The position numbers and the translations under genes are program-made. The notes below the pieces were generated by a model. It was not told where the DNA came from. It saw only the letters and a program-made list of their open reading frames with translations, and made no database searches. This document shows positions 33,814 to 43,237 of a stretch of 64,000 nt of DNA, one piece after another. Positions within the stretch are counted from its first letter, which is position 1. Each line of letters starts with the position of its first letter. The stretch covers positions 287,434 to 351,433 of the forward strand of contig NZ_JADMKU010000002.1 in the NCBI RefSeq assembly GCF_018219815.1, given 5' to 3'. This stretch comes from Thalassovita aquimarina. GTDB taxonomy: Bacteria; Pseudomonadota; Alphaproteobacteria; Rhodobacterales; Rhodobacteraceae.

Positions 33814-35466
33814 TTACCCCAGCTTCACGTTGTCGATGCCGACGATCTTGTCGTAAACCCAGTAAAGCAGCATCACGACGGCCAGCAGGATCGACCCGAG
33901 CGCAGCACCCAGCCCCCAGTTCAGCGAGGACGAGATGTGATAGGCGATCCGGTTCGAAATGAACGTCCCGGTGTTGCCGCCGACGATTTCGGGCGTGATG
34001 TAGTAGCCAATGGCGAGGATGAAGACGAGCACCGAACCGGCGCCGATCCCCGGCACGGATTGCGGAAAATAGACCCGCCAGAACGCCGTCCAGTTGGTCG
34101 CGCCAAGCGATTTGGCCGCCCGCAGATAGGTCGGCGGGATGGTCTGCATCACCGAATACAGCGGCAGGATCATGAACGGCAGCAGGATGTGGGTCATCGC
34201 CACGATGGTACCGAACTGGTTGTTGATCATCACCAACCGCGCGTCGTCGGCCACCAGCCCCAGCCAGACCAGCGTATCGTTGATCACGCCCTGCTGCTGC
34301 AGCATCACCTTCCAGGCCGAGGTCCTCACCAGCAGCGAGGTCCAGAACGGCAACAGCACCAGGATCATCAGCAGGTTGGCCGTGCGCGACGGCAGGTTGG
34401 CGAGGATCCAGGCCACCGGGTAGCCCAGCAGGATGCAGGAGAAGGTGATCACCAGGCTCATGAACATGGTGCGCTTGAACAGCATGAGATAAATCTGCTG
34501 GTTCTCGGGGCGCGCCTCGATCCCGTCCGGGGTCTTCTGCATGTCGACGGCGTTCAGGAAATAGCCCGAGGTATATTTGGGCGCGAACGCCTTGATCACC
34601 CGCCAGATTTCGGGGTCGACCCAATCCTTGTCGGCATCTGCGAATTGTTCGGTCAGGCTGACGGTTTCGAAATCGCCCGTCGCGGCACCGGCGCTGGTGA
34701 TGCGCGCATCGGCGGTACCGCTGCCTCCGGTTTCCACGAGGTCGAGGTAAAGCGTGGTGAAGAGGAAATCCTCGATATCCTCTTTGGCGGGATCATCCCC
34801 CTCGGATTCGAGGTAGGCGACCCAACGGTCCCAACTGCGCGCGGTAAAAGGCAGCGCGGCGCGGTTGGCCTTGTTGTCCATCATCGCGACCCAGCTGGCC
34901 GGGTCTTCCCAGCTCGGATCCAGGGCCGTGAACTGATCGGTATAGGTATCGGTGTCGAACTTGCCGACCCGGCGGCCGGATTTGCGGAACATCGACGACA
35001 TGCCGGTTTGTTCATAATTCAGCCGCGACCCCAGACGGGTGTGCAGCTTCTGTTCCTGAGCTAGGAACATGTCGACATAGAAGGCCTGGTACACCGCTTC
35101 GGAGGGCGGCTCGCCGCTGTCGGAATCCCAGTCGGCCAGAACCTCAACCGTTTCCGGCAAGGTTTCGGCGACGATCTGGTTCTCGACCGAGCGGAACAGC
35201 ATGTCGGCGATCGGCGCGATGAAGGTCAGCAGCACGAAGATCAGCAGCGGCGCGATCAGCCCCAGCGCACGAATTTTCTGCATCCGCAGGGCGCGGTTCA
35301 GGCTGCGCTTGAGCGGGGTGCCGTCCGCGGCCAGGACCGGACCGTCCGGCGTGGCCCCCGGGGCATGCGTCTGCTCCCGTGAGGCAAGCGTCGCCGCCTC
35401 GTGAAAAGCATCTTCTGGAGTGGGCGCGTCGGACGTCTGCTGGCCGGAGCCTTTCAGTTCGCTCAT
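33814..35466 (-). CDS. Polyamine-type ABC transporter permease (PotB-like) with large periplasmic insertion
   Basis: A 550-aa permease, about twice the usual size (E. coli PotB ~275). A hydrophilic N-terminal tail (1-60) precedes TM1 (about 67-90). Then comes a ~240-residue hydrophilic stretch (91-330) before TM2 at about 332. From TM2 on it is a standard permease, with LRAAKSLGATNWTAFWRVYFPQSVPG as the EAA loop. The insertion would sit in the periplasm, where it could touch the binding protein. No known domain is recognised in it. The ATG at 35466 was chosen over upstream residues. Confidence 0.85.
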   Translation of the reverse strand: MSELKGSGQQTSDAPTPEDAFHEAATLASREQTHAPGATPDGPVLAADGTPLKRSLNRALRMQKIRALGLIAPLLIFVLLTFIAPIADMLFRSVENQIVAETLPETVEVLADWDSDSGEPPSEAVYQAFYVDMFLAQEQKLHTRLGSRLNYEQTGMSSMFRKSGRRVGKFDTDTYTDQFTALDPSWEDPASWVAMMDNKANRAALPFTARSWDRWVAYLESEGDDPAKEDIEDFLFTTLYLDLVETGGSGTADARITSAGAATGDFETVSLTEQFADADKDWVDPEIWRVIKAFAPKYTSGYFLNAVDMQKTPDGIEARPENQQIYLMLFKRTMFMSLVITFSCILLGYPVAWILANLPSRTANLLMILVLLPFWTSLLVRTSAWKVMLQQQGVINDTLVWLGLVADDARLVMINNQFGTIVAMTHILLPFMILPLYSVMQTIPPTYLRAAKSLGATNWTAFWRVYFPQSVPGIGAGSVLVFILAIGYYITPEIVGGNTGTFISNRIAYHISSSLNWGLGAALGSILLAVVMLLYWVYDKIVGIDNVKLG

Positions 35467-35533
35467 GGTCGATCCCCGTTGGTTTGGTTGGAACGGGCCG
35501 CGCACGGCCCGCCCTTTTCACGTCGTTGCGTGA

Positions 35534-36625
<1,092 letters not shown>

Positions 36626-36740
36626 GCAATATCTCCCAGTTTTATCCCGTTCTTTAATTTCGGACCCCGGTGTCACGGGCATAACGCTCGGGGTCTCAGG
36701 CGATCCGTACCCCCGCCGAGCGGGGAGACGGTTTGTCCTG

Positions 36741-37841
36741 TTACGCCTCGAGTGCGTGGCAATCCTGGGGAAGCCAGCCGATTTCGATCTGCTCCCCGGG
36801 TTTGAGCCGGACCTGGTCCGGCGCGTTACGCGACTTAATGATGAATTCATCGTTGCCGGCAACGCTCAGGCGCGTGCGGAACACGTCGCCCATGTAAATG
36901 AATTCCTTGACCGTCGCCTTCAGAAGATGCGCGTCTTCCTTCAGCCGCTCCTTGTTGAATTCCACGCGTTCGGGTCGGATCGACACCTTGGTGCGTTCGC
37001 CCACCTGCGACACGTTCACCGGCTTGCAGTCGATCAGCTCGCCATCGTCCAGCTGGACCACCGCGGCATCTGCGCTGATTTCCTTGACCACGCCTTCGAG
37101 CGTGTTGTTTTCGCCGATGAACTGCGCCACGAAGCTGTTTTGCGGCGATTCATACAAGGTATCCGGCGGATCGAGCTGCTGAATGCGGCCATCGTCGAAC
37201 ACCGCGACGCGGTCGGACATGGTCAGCGCTTCGGTCTGGTCGTGGGTCACGTATACGGTGGTGATGCCCAGTTCGTGCGCCAGCCGGGTGATTTCGAACT
37301 GCATGTGTTCGCGCAGCTGCTTGTCCAGCGCGCCCAGCGGTTCGTCCATCAGAACCAGTTCAGGTTCGAACACTAGCGCGCGGGCCAGTGCGATCCGCTG
37401 CTGCTGACCGCCCGAAAGCTGCGCCGGGCGGCGGCCGCCGAAATCGCCCATCTGCACCATGTCCAGCGCGCGCTTGACCTTGGCTTCGCGATCGGACTTG
37501 CCGATCTTGCGCACTTCCAGAGGGAAGGAGAGGTTTTCGGCCACTGTCATGTGCGGGAACAAGGCGTAGTTCTGGAACACCATGCCGATGCCGCGCTTAT
37601 GCGGCGGGATGTTGTTGATCGGCTTCCCGTCCAGAAGGATTTCGCCATGGGTTGCGGTTTCAAACCCTGCCAGCATCATCAGGCATGTCGTCTTGCCGGA
37701 ACCCGACGGGCCGAGCATCGTTAGAAACTCGCCTTTGGGCATGCTGAGGTTCAGATCTTTTACGACCAGCGTTTCGCCGTCGTAACTTTTTTGTACGCGT
37801 TCAAACGCGACAAAAGCATCGCTTGTCGGTGCGTCAGACAC
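36741..37841 (-). CDS. Polyamine-type ABC transporter ATP-binding protein (PotA-like)
   Basis: A 366-aa ATPase. Walker A GPSGSGKTT is near residue 45, Q-loop VFQNYALFPHM, signature LSGGQQQR near 145, Walker B VLMDEPLGALD and the His switch VTHDQTEAL. The C-terminal third (240-366) is the TOBE-type regulatory domain of PotA/UgpC-type ATPases. It leads the minus-strand order ATPase, binding protein, permease, permease. Upstream is a 522-base AT-rich gap shared with the divergent DoeA-like gene. Confidence 0.9.
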   Translation of the reverse strand: MSDAPTSDAFVAFERVQKSYDGETLVVKDLNLSMPKGEFLTMLGPSGSGKTTCLMMLAGFETATHGEILLDGKPINNIPPHKRGIGMVFQNYALFPHMTVAENLSFPLEVRKIGKSDREAKVKRALDMVQMGDFGGRRPAQLSGGQQQRIALARALVFEPELVLMDEPLGALDKQLREHMQFEITRLAHELGITTVYVTHDQTEALTMSDRVAVFDDGRIQQLDPPDTLYESPQNSFVAQFIGENNTLEGVVKEISADAAVVQLDDGELIDCKPVNVSQVGERTKVSIRPERVEFNKERLKEDAHLLKATVKEFIYMGDVFRTRLSVAGNDEFIIKSRNAPDQVRLKPGEQIEIGWLPQDCHALEA

Positions 37842-38363
37842 AGTTACTCCCCGTGATTTTGTGGCGGTTTTTCCCGCTCTTTCAAGTTAAGTAAAACGAG
37901 TCCCCCGCTAGGTTGCAACCAATTCGCGGCACTTTTCAGCAAAAAGCGACATCTCATGCGCAATTGGCCGGTTTCCCGTCGCTGCGATTGCCCTTTGCGT
38001 GTGTTTCGGCCCAAACATCGACAGGAATAGCTCTAATCAAAGATTTTTTTAGCCGTTCACGCGCCTAAAATTTAATCGCCGCTCGACCATGTCCATCAAA
38101 ATTCACGCAAAATCAATCGCCGCAGGGCCCCTCCGGCATCGGCTTTTTCGCCTTCAAAGCCCCGTTTTAGCACCGATTTTCGCGGCAAAGACGGTTTTGG
38201 AGGTCGATTCCCGCCAGTAGGCCGGAATTTTGGTATATAATGAGTTTTGGAAATACCGATGCGGCCCGGAAGTCGCTTCCAGACTTGGAAAGTGTCGGTT
38301 CTGGAACAGATGGCGCCGCTTGCTCCCTGCTTCACTGGTGGGGTGATCGTGCGGAGTATTGCC
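37842..38363. other. 522-base gene-free intergenic region
   Basis: No convincing gene or RNA is visible. The stretch is richer in A and T than its surroundings, especially near 38030-38110 (GATTTTTTTAG and similar runs), and must contain the divergent promoters of the potA-like and DoeA-like genes. A TAATCAAAGATT sequence near 38034 resembles part of the GntR motif, but the match is too weak to call. Confidence 0.6.
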
Positions 38364-39644
38364 ATGTCGCAAAATACCATTCCTTTTACACCACGTGAAT
38401 ATGACCGTCGGCTGAAACTGACCCGTCGCGCCATGGCGGCGGCCGGGCTGGATGTGCTGTTCATCGAGGATCCGTCGAACATGGCATGGCTGACCGGATA
38501 TGACGGCTGGTCCTTCTATGTGCACCAAGGGGTCCTGGTGACCCATGAGGGCGAACCGATCTGGTGGGGCCGCAACATGGATGCCAACGGCGCCCGCCGA
38601 ACGGCGTGGCTGAGCGCGGATTCGATCCGCCCCTATGGCGACGAATACGTGCAATCCACCACCCGCCACCCGATGCAGCACCTGGCATTGCTGCTGAAGG
38701 AAATGGGTTTCGAATCCTCCCGAATCGGGGTGGAGATGGAAAACTACTATTTCTCGGCCAAGGCCTATACCACGCTTCTGGCGGAACTGCCGCGGGCCGA
38801 CATCACCGATGCCACCGCGCTGGTGAACTGGCAGCGCGCGGTGAAATCGAACGAGGAAATCGTTTTCATGCGCCGCGCCGCACGGATCGCTGAACGCATG
38901 GTCAGCGGCGCGATCAACCGGGCCGAACCCGGGCTGAAAAAGAATGACCTGGTCGCCAGCATCTATCAGGATGCGCTGACCGGAGCGGACGGCCATTGGG
39001 GCGATTACCCGGCGCTGGTGCCGATGTGCCCGTCGGGCGCCGATGCCTCGGCGCCGCACCTGACCTGGGACGGGTCGGAGCTGAAAACCGGCGAATGCAC
39101 CTTCTTCGAACTGGCCGGCGTGTACCGCCGTTATCATACGCCGTTCTGCCGTACCGTGTTCCTTGGCACTCCGCCCGACGACATGAAACGGGCCGAAGAA
39201 GCGTTGATCGAAGGGCTGGAGGCAGGCCTTGATGCCGCCCGCGCCGGCAATCAGGCCCGCGACATCGCCAATGCCCTTGCCGGGCCGCTGGAACGCGCCG
39301 GAATCGAACGCGGCGCGCGGTGCGGTTATCCGATCGGGCTGTCCTATCCGCCGGATTGGGGCGAACGCACCATCAGCCTGCGGGACGAGGACGAAACCGT
39401 GCTGCAACCCGGCATGACCTTCCATTTCATGCCCGGGATCTGGTCGGAAAACTGGGGATTGGAAATCACCGAACCGATCCTGATCACCGAAAACGGCCCG
39501 GCCGAAGCGTTCTGCAACCTGCCACGCCAGCTGTTCGTGAAACCGGGTCGTGCGTCGGTTCAGGTTCCCGTGGATCACCGCGATTCGATCCCCGCCGCCG
39601 CCTTGGCGGCACAGGAGATCAACAAGACAAAGCCGCCGGTTTGA
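38364..39644 (+). CDS. M24-family hydrolase, ectoine hydrolase (DoeA)-like
   Basis: A 426-aa protein of the creatinase/aminopeptidase P (M24) group. Motifs SNMAWLTGYDGWSFYVHQGV, GRNMDANGARRTAW and GLSYPPDWGERT resemble DoeA, which opens ectoine to N-acetyl-diaminobutyrate. The family contains enzymes cutting C-N bonds in amidine, guanidine or proline compounds. The usual ectoine neighbours (doeB, doeX, uehABC) are missing; instead polyamine uptake and amine-degradation genes surround it. The start is the ATG at 38364, after which similarity begins. Activity on ectoine is uncertain. Confidence 0.8.
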   Translation: MSQNTIPFTPREYDRRLKLTRRAMAAAGLDVLFIEDPSNMAWLTGYDGWSFYVHQGVLVTHEGEPIWWGRNMDANGARRTAWLSADSIRPYGDEYVQSTTRHPMQHLALLLKEMGFESSRIGVEMENYYFSAKAYTTLLAELPRADITDATALVNWQRAVKSNEEIVFMRRAARIAERMVSGAINRAEPGLKKNDLVASIYQDALTGADGHWGDYPALVPMCPSGADASAPHLTWDGSELKTGECTFFELAGVYRRYHTPFCRTVFLGTPPDDMKRAEEALIEGLEAGLDAARAGNQARDIANALAGPLERAGIERGARCGYPIGLSYPPDWGERTISLRDEDETVLQPGMTFHFMPGIWSENWGLEITEPILITENGPAEAFCNLPRQLFVKPGRASVQVPVDHRDSIPAAALAAQEINKTKPPV

Positions 39645-39678
39645 TCCCCGCATAGATCCCCCGGCAGAACACAGGGAA

Positions 39679-39717
39679 GCGCCCGCATCCGGAACCGGAA
39701 TGCGGGCGCGAATTTTT
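39679..39717 (+). terminator. Rho-independent terminator
   Basis: Long stem GCGCCCGCAT (39679-39688) with ATGCGGGCGC (39700-39709), inner CCGG-AA-CCGG pairs and one bulged A, followed by AATTTTTCT. It ends the DoeA-like gene and may also serve the convergent aminotransferase gene. Confidence 0.85.
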
Positions 39718-39753
39718 CTGCGGTGGCGTTGCCCCATCAGCCGGGGCAGGACA

Positions 39754-41151
39754 TCACGATGCGGGTTTCCACAGCCCTTCGTCCTTGACGCGCGCCATGC
39801 CTTCGTCCAGCGACCGGATCGCCCGGTCGATCAGGATATCGACCTCTGCGCGGGTCATCACCAGCGGCGGGCTGATGATCATCCGGTCGCCGACATGGCG
39901 CATCACCAGGTTGTTGGCAAAGCAGCGTTCGCGGCAGATGTAGCCGACGGTGCCGGCGTCAGAGGCGAAACGGGCGCGGCTTTCCTTGTGCGGTGTCAGG
40001 GCGATCGATCCCATCATGCCGACGATATTGGCCTCGCCCACCATCGGGTGATCGGCCAGCGCCTGCCATTTTTCCTTCAGGTAGGGGCCGACATCGCCGC
40101 GTACGTGTTCGACGATCTGCTCTTCCTGCATGATGTTGAGGTTTTCCACCGCAACGGCCGCCGCCACCGGGTGGCTGGAATAGGTGTAGCCGTGGTTAAA
40201 TTCGCAACCGCCGATCACCTCTGCCACCTCATCGGAAACGATCGAGCCGCCGATCGGCTGGTAGCCCGAGGAAAGGCCCTTGGCGATGGTCATGATATCG
40301 GGCTTCCAGCCCACGGTCTGCGATCCGAACCAGTTGCCGGTCCGGCCGAACCCGCAGATCACCTCGTCCGCGATCAGCAGGATTTCGTACTTGTCGCAAA
40401 TGCGCTGAATTTCCGGCCAGTAGGATTCCGGCGGTACGATCACCCCGCCGGCGCCCTGCACCGGTTCGGCGATGAAGGCGGCGACATTGTCTTCGCCCAG
40501 CTCGTTAATCGCCTGTTCCAACTGACGGGCGCGCTCCAGCCCGAATTCCGCCGGATCCATATCGCCGCCCTCGTTCCACCAGTCGGGCTGGTCGATGTGG
40601 TGGATATCGGGGATCGGCAACCCGCCCTGGGCATGCATACCCCCCATGCCGCCCAAGGATGCGGCGCCGACGGTCGATCCGTGATAGGCGTTTTTGCGGC
40701 TGATGATGGTTTTCTTGGTGGGCTTGCCCTTTTCCGCCCAGTAGGTACGCACCATGCGGATATTGGTGTCGTTCGCTTCCGACCCCGAACCGGCATAGAA
40801 CACATGGTTCAGATCGCCCGGCGCGATTTCCGACAGTTTCTGCGACAACGCGATGGCCGGTACGTGGGTGGTCATGAAGAAGGTGTTGTAGTAGGGCAAT
40901 TCCTTCATCTGGCGCGCCGCGACCTCGGCCAGGCGGTCACGGCCATAGCCGATATTGACGCACCACAGCCCGGCCATGCCGTCGATAATTTCATTCCCTT
41001 CGCTGTCGTGGATCCAAACACCGTCCGCGCGCGTGATGACCCGCGCGCCGCGCGTGGCCAATTCGCTTTGGGTGGTGAACGGATGCATGTGATGCGCCGC
41101 GTCCAGGGCCTGCAATTCCGCGGTGGGCATGTGATTCGAGATCGTGGTCAT
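39754..41151 (-). CDS. Class III aminotransferase, polyamine-pyruvate type (SpuC-like)
   Basis: A 465-aa PLP enzyme of the omega-aminotransferase group. YAGSGSEANDTNIRMVRTYW near residue 107 and the PLP motif MTIAKGLSSGYQPIGGSIV carrying the Lys are diagnostic. FFMTTHVPAIAL near the N-terminus and GYTYSSHPVAAAVAVENL fit putrescine- or aspartate-type transaminases that hand the amino group to pyruvate. It is placed downstream of the GntR regulator on the minus strand and close to polyamine importers. Exact amine unknown. ATG 41151 follows GAGGAT. Confidence 0.85.
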   Translation of the reverse strand: MTTISNHMPTAELQALDAAHHMHPFTTQSELATRGARVITRADGVWIHDSEGNEIIDGMAGLWCVNIGYGRDRLAEVAARQMKELPYYNTFFMTTHVPAIALSQKLSEIAPGDLNHVFYAGSGSEANDTNIRMVRTYWAEKGKPTKKTIISRKNAYHGSTVGAASLGGMGGMHAQGGLPIPDIHHIDQPDWWNEGGDMDPAEFGLERARQLEQAINELGEDNVAAFIAEPVQGAGGVIVPPESYWPEIQRICDKYEILLIADEVICGFGRTGNWFGSQTVGWKPDIMTIAKGLSSGYQPIGGSIVSDEVAEVIGGCEFNHGYTYSSHPVAAAVAVENLNIMQEEQIVEHVRGDVGPYLKEKWQALADHPMVGEANIVGMMGSIALTPHKESRARFASDAGTVGYICRERCFANNLVMRHVGDRMIISPPLVMTRAEVDILIDRAIRSLDEGMARVKDEGLWKPAS

Positions 41152-41215
41152 GAGATCCTCGCCAGTCTGAAAATGGGGTGAGACCACGCGAGGTGGTCGG
41201 TCCCAACCTAAAATA

Positions 41216-41250
41216 TGATCAAATTATGGATTGTCAATCGAATCGATCAA
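41216..41250. promoter_or_regulatory. Candidate GntR operator upstream of the aminotransferase gene
   Basis: TGATCAAATTA at 41216-41226 and TCGATCAA at 41243-41250 lie between the GntR gene and the aminotransferase gene. Both motifs recur upstream of potF at 42032-42042 and 42064-42071 in the same order. This is consistent with one regulator binding both places. The assignment to the GntR protein rests on proximity. Confidence 0.4.
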
Positions 41251-41260
41251 CTCCCCGAAT

Positions 41261-41938
41261 TCAGGCCAGCATGATGCGCACCTGCTCCATTCCCTGCATC
41301 ATGTCTTCGACATTCGCCTGCGCCGTGCGCTCCGCATCCCCGGCCTGCATCGCGGACAGAAGATCCTTGTGCTTGTCCGGCAGGTTCTGGGTGCCGACCC
41401 GGCCGCAGACCACCCGCAGGGACGGCCCGAATCGCAGCCACAGCCCCTCGGCCAGATCGGCCAGGATCGGTGCGTCCGCCATGTCATAGATTCGTTCGTG
41501 GAAACGGAAATTATGCTCCAGATAGGCCTGCAGGTCGCCCTTCACGATCGCCTGGTCCAGCAACTTGTCGGTCTGCACCAGAAACTGAAGGTCCTCGGGC
41601 TTGGCGCGTTCGGTGGCGCGCCGCGCAAGTTCGCCCTCAAGGCATTTGCGCGCGACGATGATTTCTTCGATATTCTTGGCGCTTAGAAGCGGCACAATGA
41701 CCCGGCGGTTGCCCTGAAACTTCAGCGCGCCCTCGGCGGTCAGGCGGCGAATCGCTTCTCGCACGGGGGTCATTCCGGCCCCCAAACGTTCGGTCAGACC
41801 TTGAATCGTCACCGCCTGACCCGGTGCGATTTCGCCAAAAAGGATCTGCTCACGAAGCTCGCGATACACAACTTCATGCGCGGGCAAACGCGCCTCAACG
41901 GTCTCAACAACGGTCACTTTTTCGGCACCTCCATACAT
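41261..41938 (-). CDS. GntR-family transcriptional regulator (FCD type)
   Basis: A 225-aa regulator. The N-terminal winged helix-turn-helix runs about 20-85 (YRELREQILFGEIAPGQAVT, then GMTPVREAIRRLTAEGAL), and the helical C-terminal FCD ligand domain follows with FHERIYDMAD. FCD regulators bind small carboxylates or amines and release DNA. It is transcribed toward the aminotransferase gene and away from the potFGHI operon, so both are likely targets. The start could also be slightly downstream. Confidence 0.85.
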   Translation of the reverse strand: MYGGAEKVTVVETVEARLPAHEVVYRELREQILFGEIAPGQAVTIQGLTERLGAGMTPVREAIRRLTAEGALKFQGNRRVIVPLLSAKNIEEIIVARKCLEGELARRATERAKPEDLQFLVQTDKLLDQAIVKGDLQAYLEHNFRFHERIYDMADAPILADLAEGLWLRFGPSLRVVCGRVGTQNLPDKHKDLLSAMQAGDAERTAQANVEDMMQGMEQVRIMLA

Positions 41939-42031
41939 AATGCCTCTTTTAAAGGCGCGGCGTTCAGCCCTTCGCTTGCGAGTTTAACGGCACCGTGGAA
42001 ATATTACCATATTGCCTTGTTCGACAAACTT

Positions 42032-42071
42032 TGATCAAATTAACTCGATGGGCACCAAGACCCTCGATCAA
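42032..42071. promoter_or_regulatory. Candidate GntR operator upstream of potF-like gene
   Basis: TGATCAAATTA at 42032-42042 (within the palindrome TTTGATCAAA) and TCGATCAA at 42064-42071. The same two sequences occur at 41216-41226 and 41243-41250. They lie between the divergent GntR and potF-like starts, so they could also allow autoregulation. Confidence 0.4.
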
Positions 42072-42085
42072 TGGGAGAGTATGAC

Positions 42086-43171
42086 ATGAAGAATCGTTTT
42101 CTAGCCGCGACCGCCGGCCTGGCACTGGTTGCCGGGGCAGCCGCAGCCGAAGAAGTACGGGTGTATAACTGGTCCGACTATATCGATGACTCGCTGCTGA
42201 CGAAATTCGAAGAAGAGACCGGGCTCGACCTTATCTATGACGTGTTCGACAGCAACGAGGTTCTGGAAACCAAGATGCTGGCCGGCGGTTCGGGCTACGA
42301 CGTGGTGGTTCCCTCGGGCACCTTCCTGCAACGCCAGATCACCGCGGGTGCGTTCCAGAAGCTGGACAAATCGAAACTGCCCAACATTGAAAACATGTGG
42401 GACGTGATCGAAGAGCGCACCGCGAAATACGACCCCGACAACGCCTATTCGATCAACTATATGTGGGGCACCACCGGGATCGGCGTGAATGTCGGCAAAG
42501 TGAAGGAAGCCCTGGGCGACGGTGCCCCGATCGGTTCGCTGGCGCTGATCTTCGACCCCGCGAACATGGAAAAGCTGGCTGAATGCGGTGTGCACTTCCT
42601 GGACGCGCCGGTGGAAATGATTCCCGCCGCGCTGAAATACATCGGCGAAGATCCCGACAGCCACGACCCGGACGTGATCGCCAAGGCCGAGGACGTGCTG
42701 ATGGGCGTCCGCCCCTATGTGCAGAAGTTCCACAGCTCCGAATACATCAACGCTCTGGCCAACGGCGACATCTGCGTGGCGTTTGGCTGGTCGGGTGATA
42801 TCCTGCAGGCCCGCGACCGCGCCATCGAGGCCGATAACGGTGTCGAAATCGCCTATAACGCGCCGTCCGAAGGTGCGCTCATGTGGTTCGACCAGATGGC
42901 GATCCCGGTCGATGCACCCAACCCCGAAGGCGCGCATGTGTTCCTGAACTTCATCATGGATGCCCAGAATATCGCCACGGCGTCGAACTATGTCTATTAC
43001 GCCAACGGCAACAAGGCGTCGCAGCCGATGCTGGTCGAGGACGTGATCGGCGATCCGGCAGTTTACCCGGATGAGGAAACGCTGAAGAACCTCTACACCA
43101 CGACGCCTTACGAGGCCAAAGTGCAGCGGGTCGTGACCCGCCTGTGGACCAAGATCAAGTCGGGCACCTGA
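42086..43171 (+). CDS. Polyamine ABC transporter substrate-binding protein (PotF-like)
   Basis: A 361-aa periplasmic binding protein. Signal peptide residues 2-21 (KNRFLAATAGLALVAGAAAA), then EEVRVYNWSDYIDDSLLTKF, the hallmark N-terminus of PotF/PotD polyamine receptors. NVGKVKEALGD, ANGDICVAFGWSGD and TRLWTKIKSG also fit PotF, which binds putrescine in E. coli. The ATG follows GGGAGAG. It leads potF-potG-potH-potI and a PuuB-like gene, with an intervening terminator after potF. Confidence 0.9.
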   Translation: MKNRFLAATAGLALVAGAAAAEEVRVYNWSDYIDDSLLTKFEEETGLDLIYDVFDSNEVLETKMLAGGSGYDVVVPSGTFLQRQITAGAFQKLDKSKLPNIENMWDVIEERTAKYDPDNAYSINYMWGTTGIGVNVGKVKEALGDGAPIGSLALIFDPANMEKLAECGVHFLDAPVEMIPAALKYIGEDPDSHDPDVIAKAEDVLMGVRPYVQKFHSSEYINALANGDICVAFGWSGDILQARDRAIEADNGVEIAYNAPSEGALMWFDQMAIPVDAPNPEGAHVFLNFIMDAQNIATASNYVYYANGNKASQPMLVEDVIGDPAVYPDEETLKNLYTTTPYEAKVQRVVTRLWTKIKSGT

Positions 43172-43190
43172 ACGAACCCGTCTCCAACAT

Positions 43191-43222
43191 GGGCCTGCGC
43201 CACACCGGCGCGGGCCCTTTTT
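43191..43222 (+). terminator. Terminator inside the operon, after the potF-like gene
   Basis: Stem GGGCCTGCGCC (43191-43201) with GGCGCGGGCCC (43207-43217), one G-T pair and loop ACACC, followed by five T residues. It lies between the binding-protein and ATPase genes, so partial termination would give more binding protein than transporter. Confidence 0.75.
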
Positions 43223-43237
43223 CCAGCAAGGACAGCC

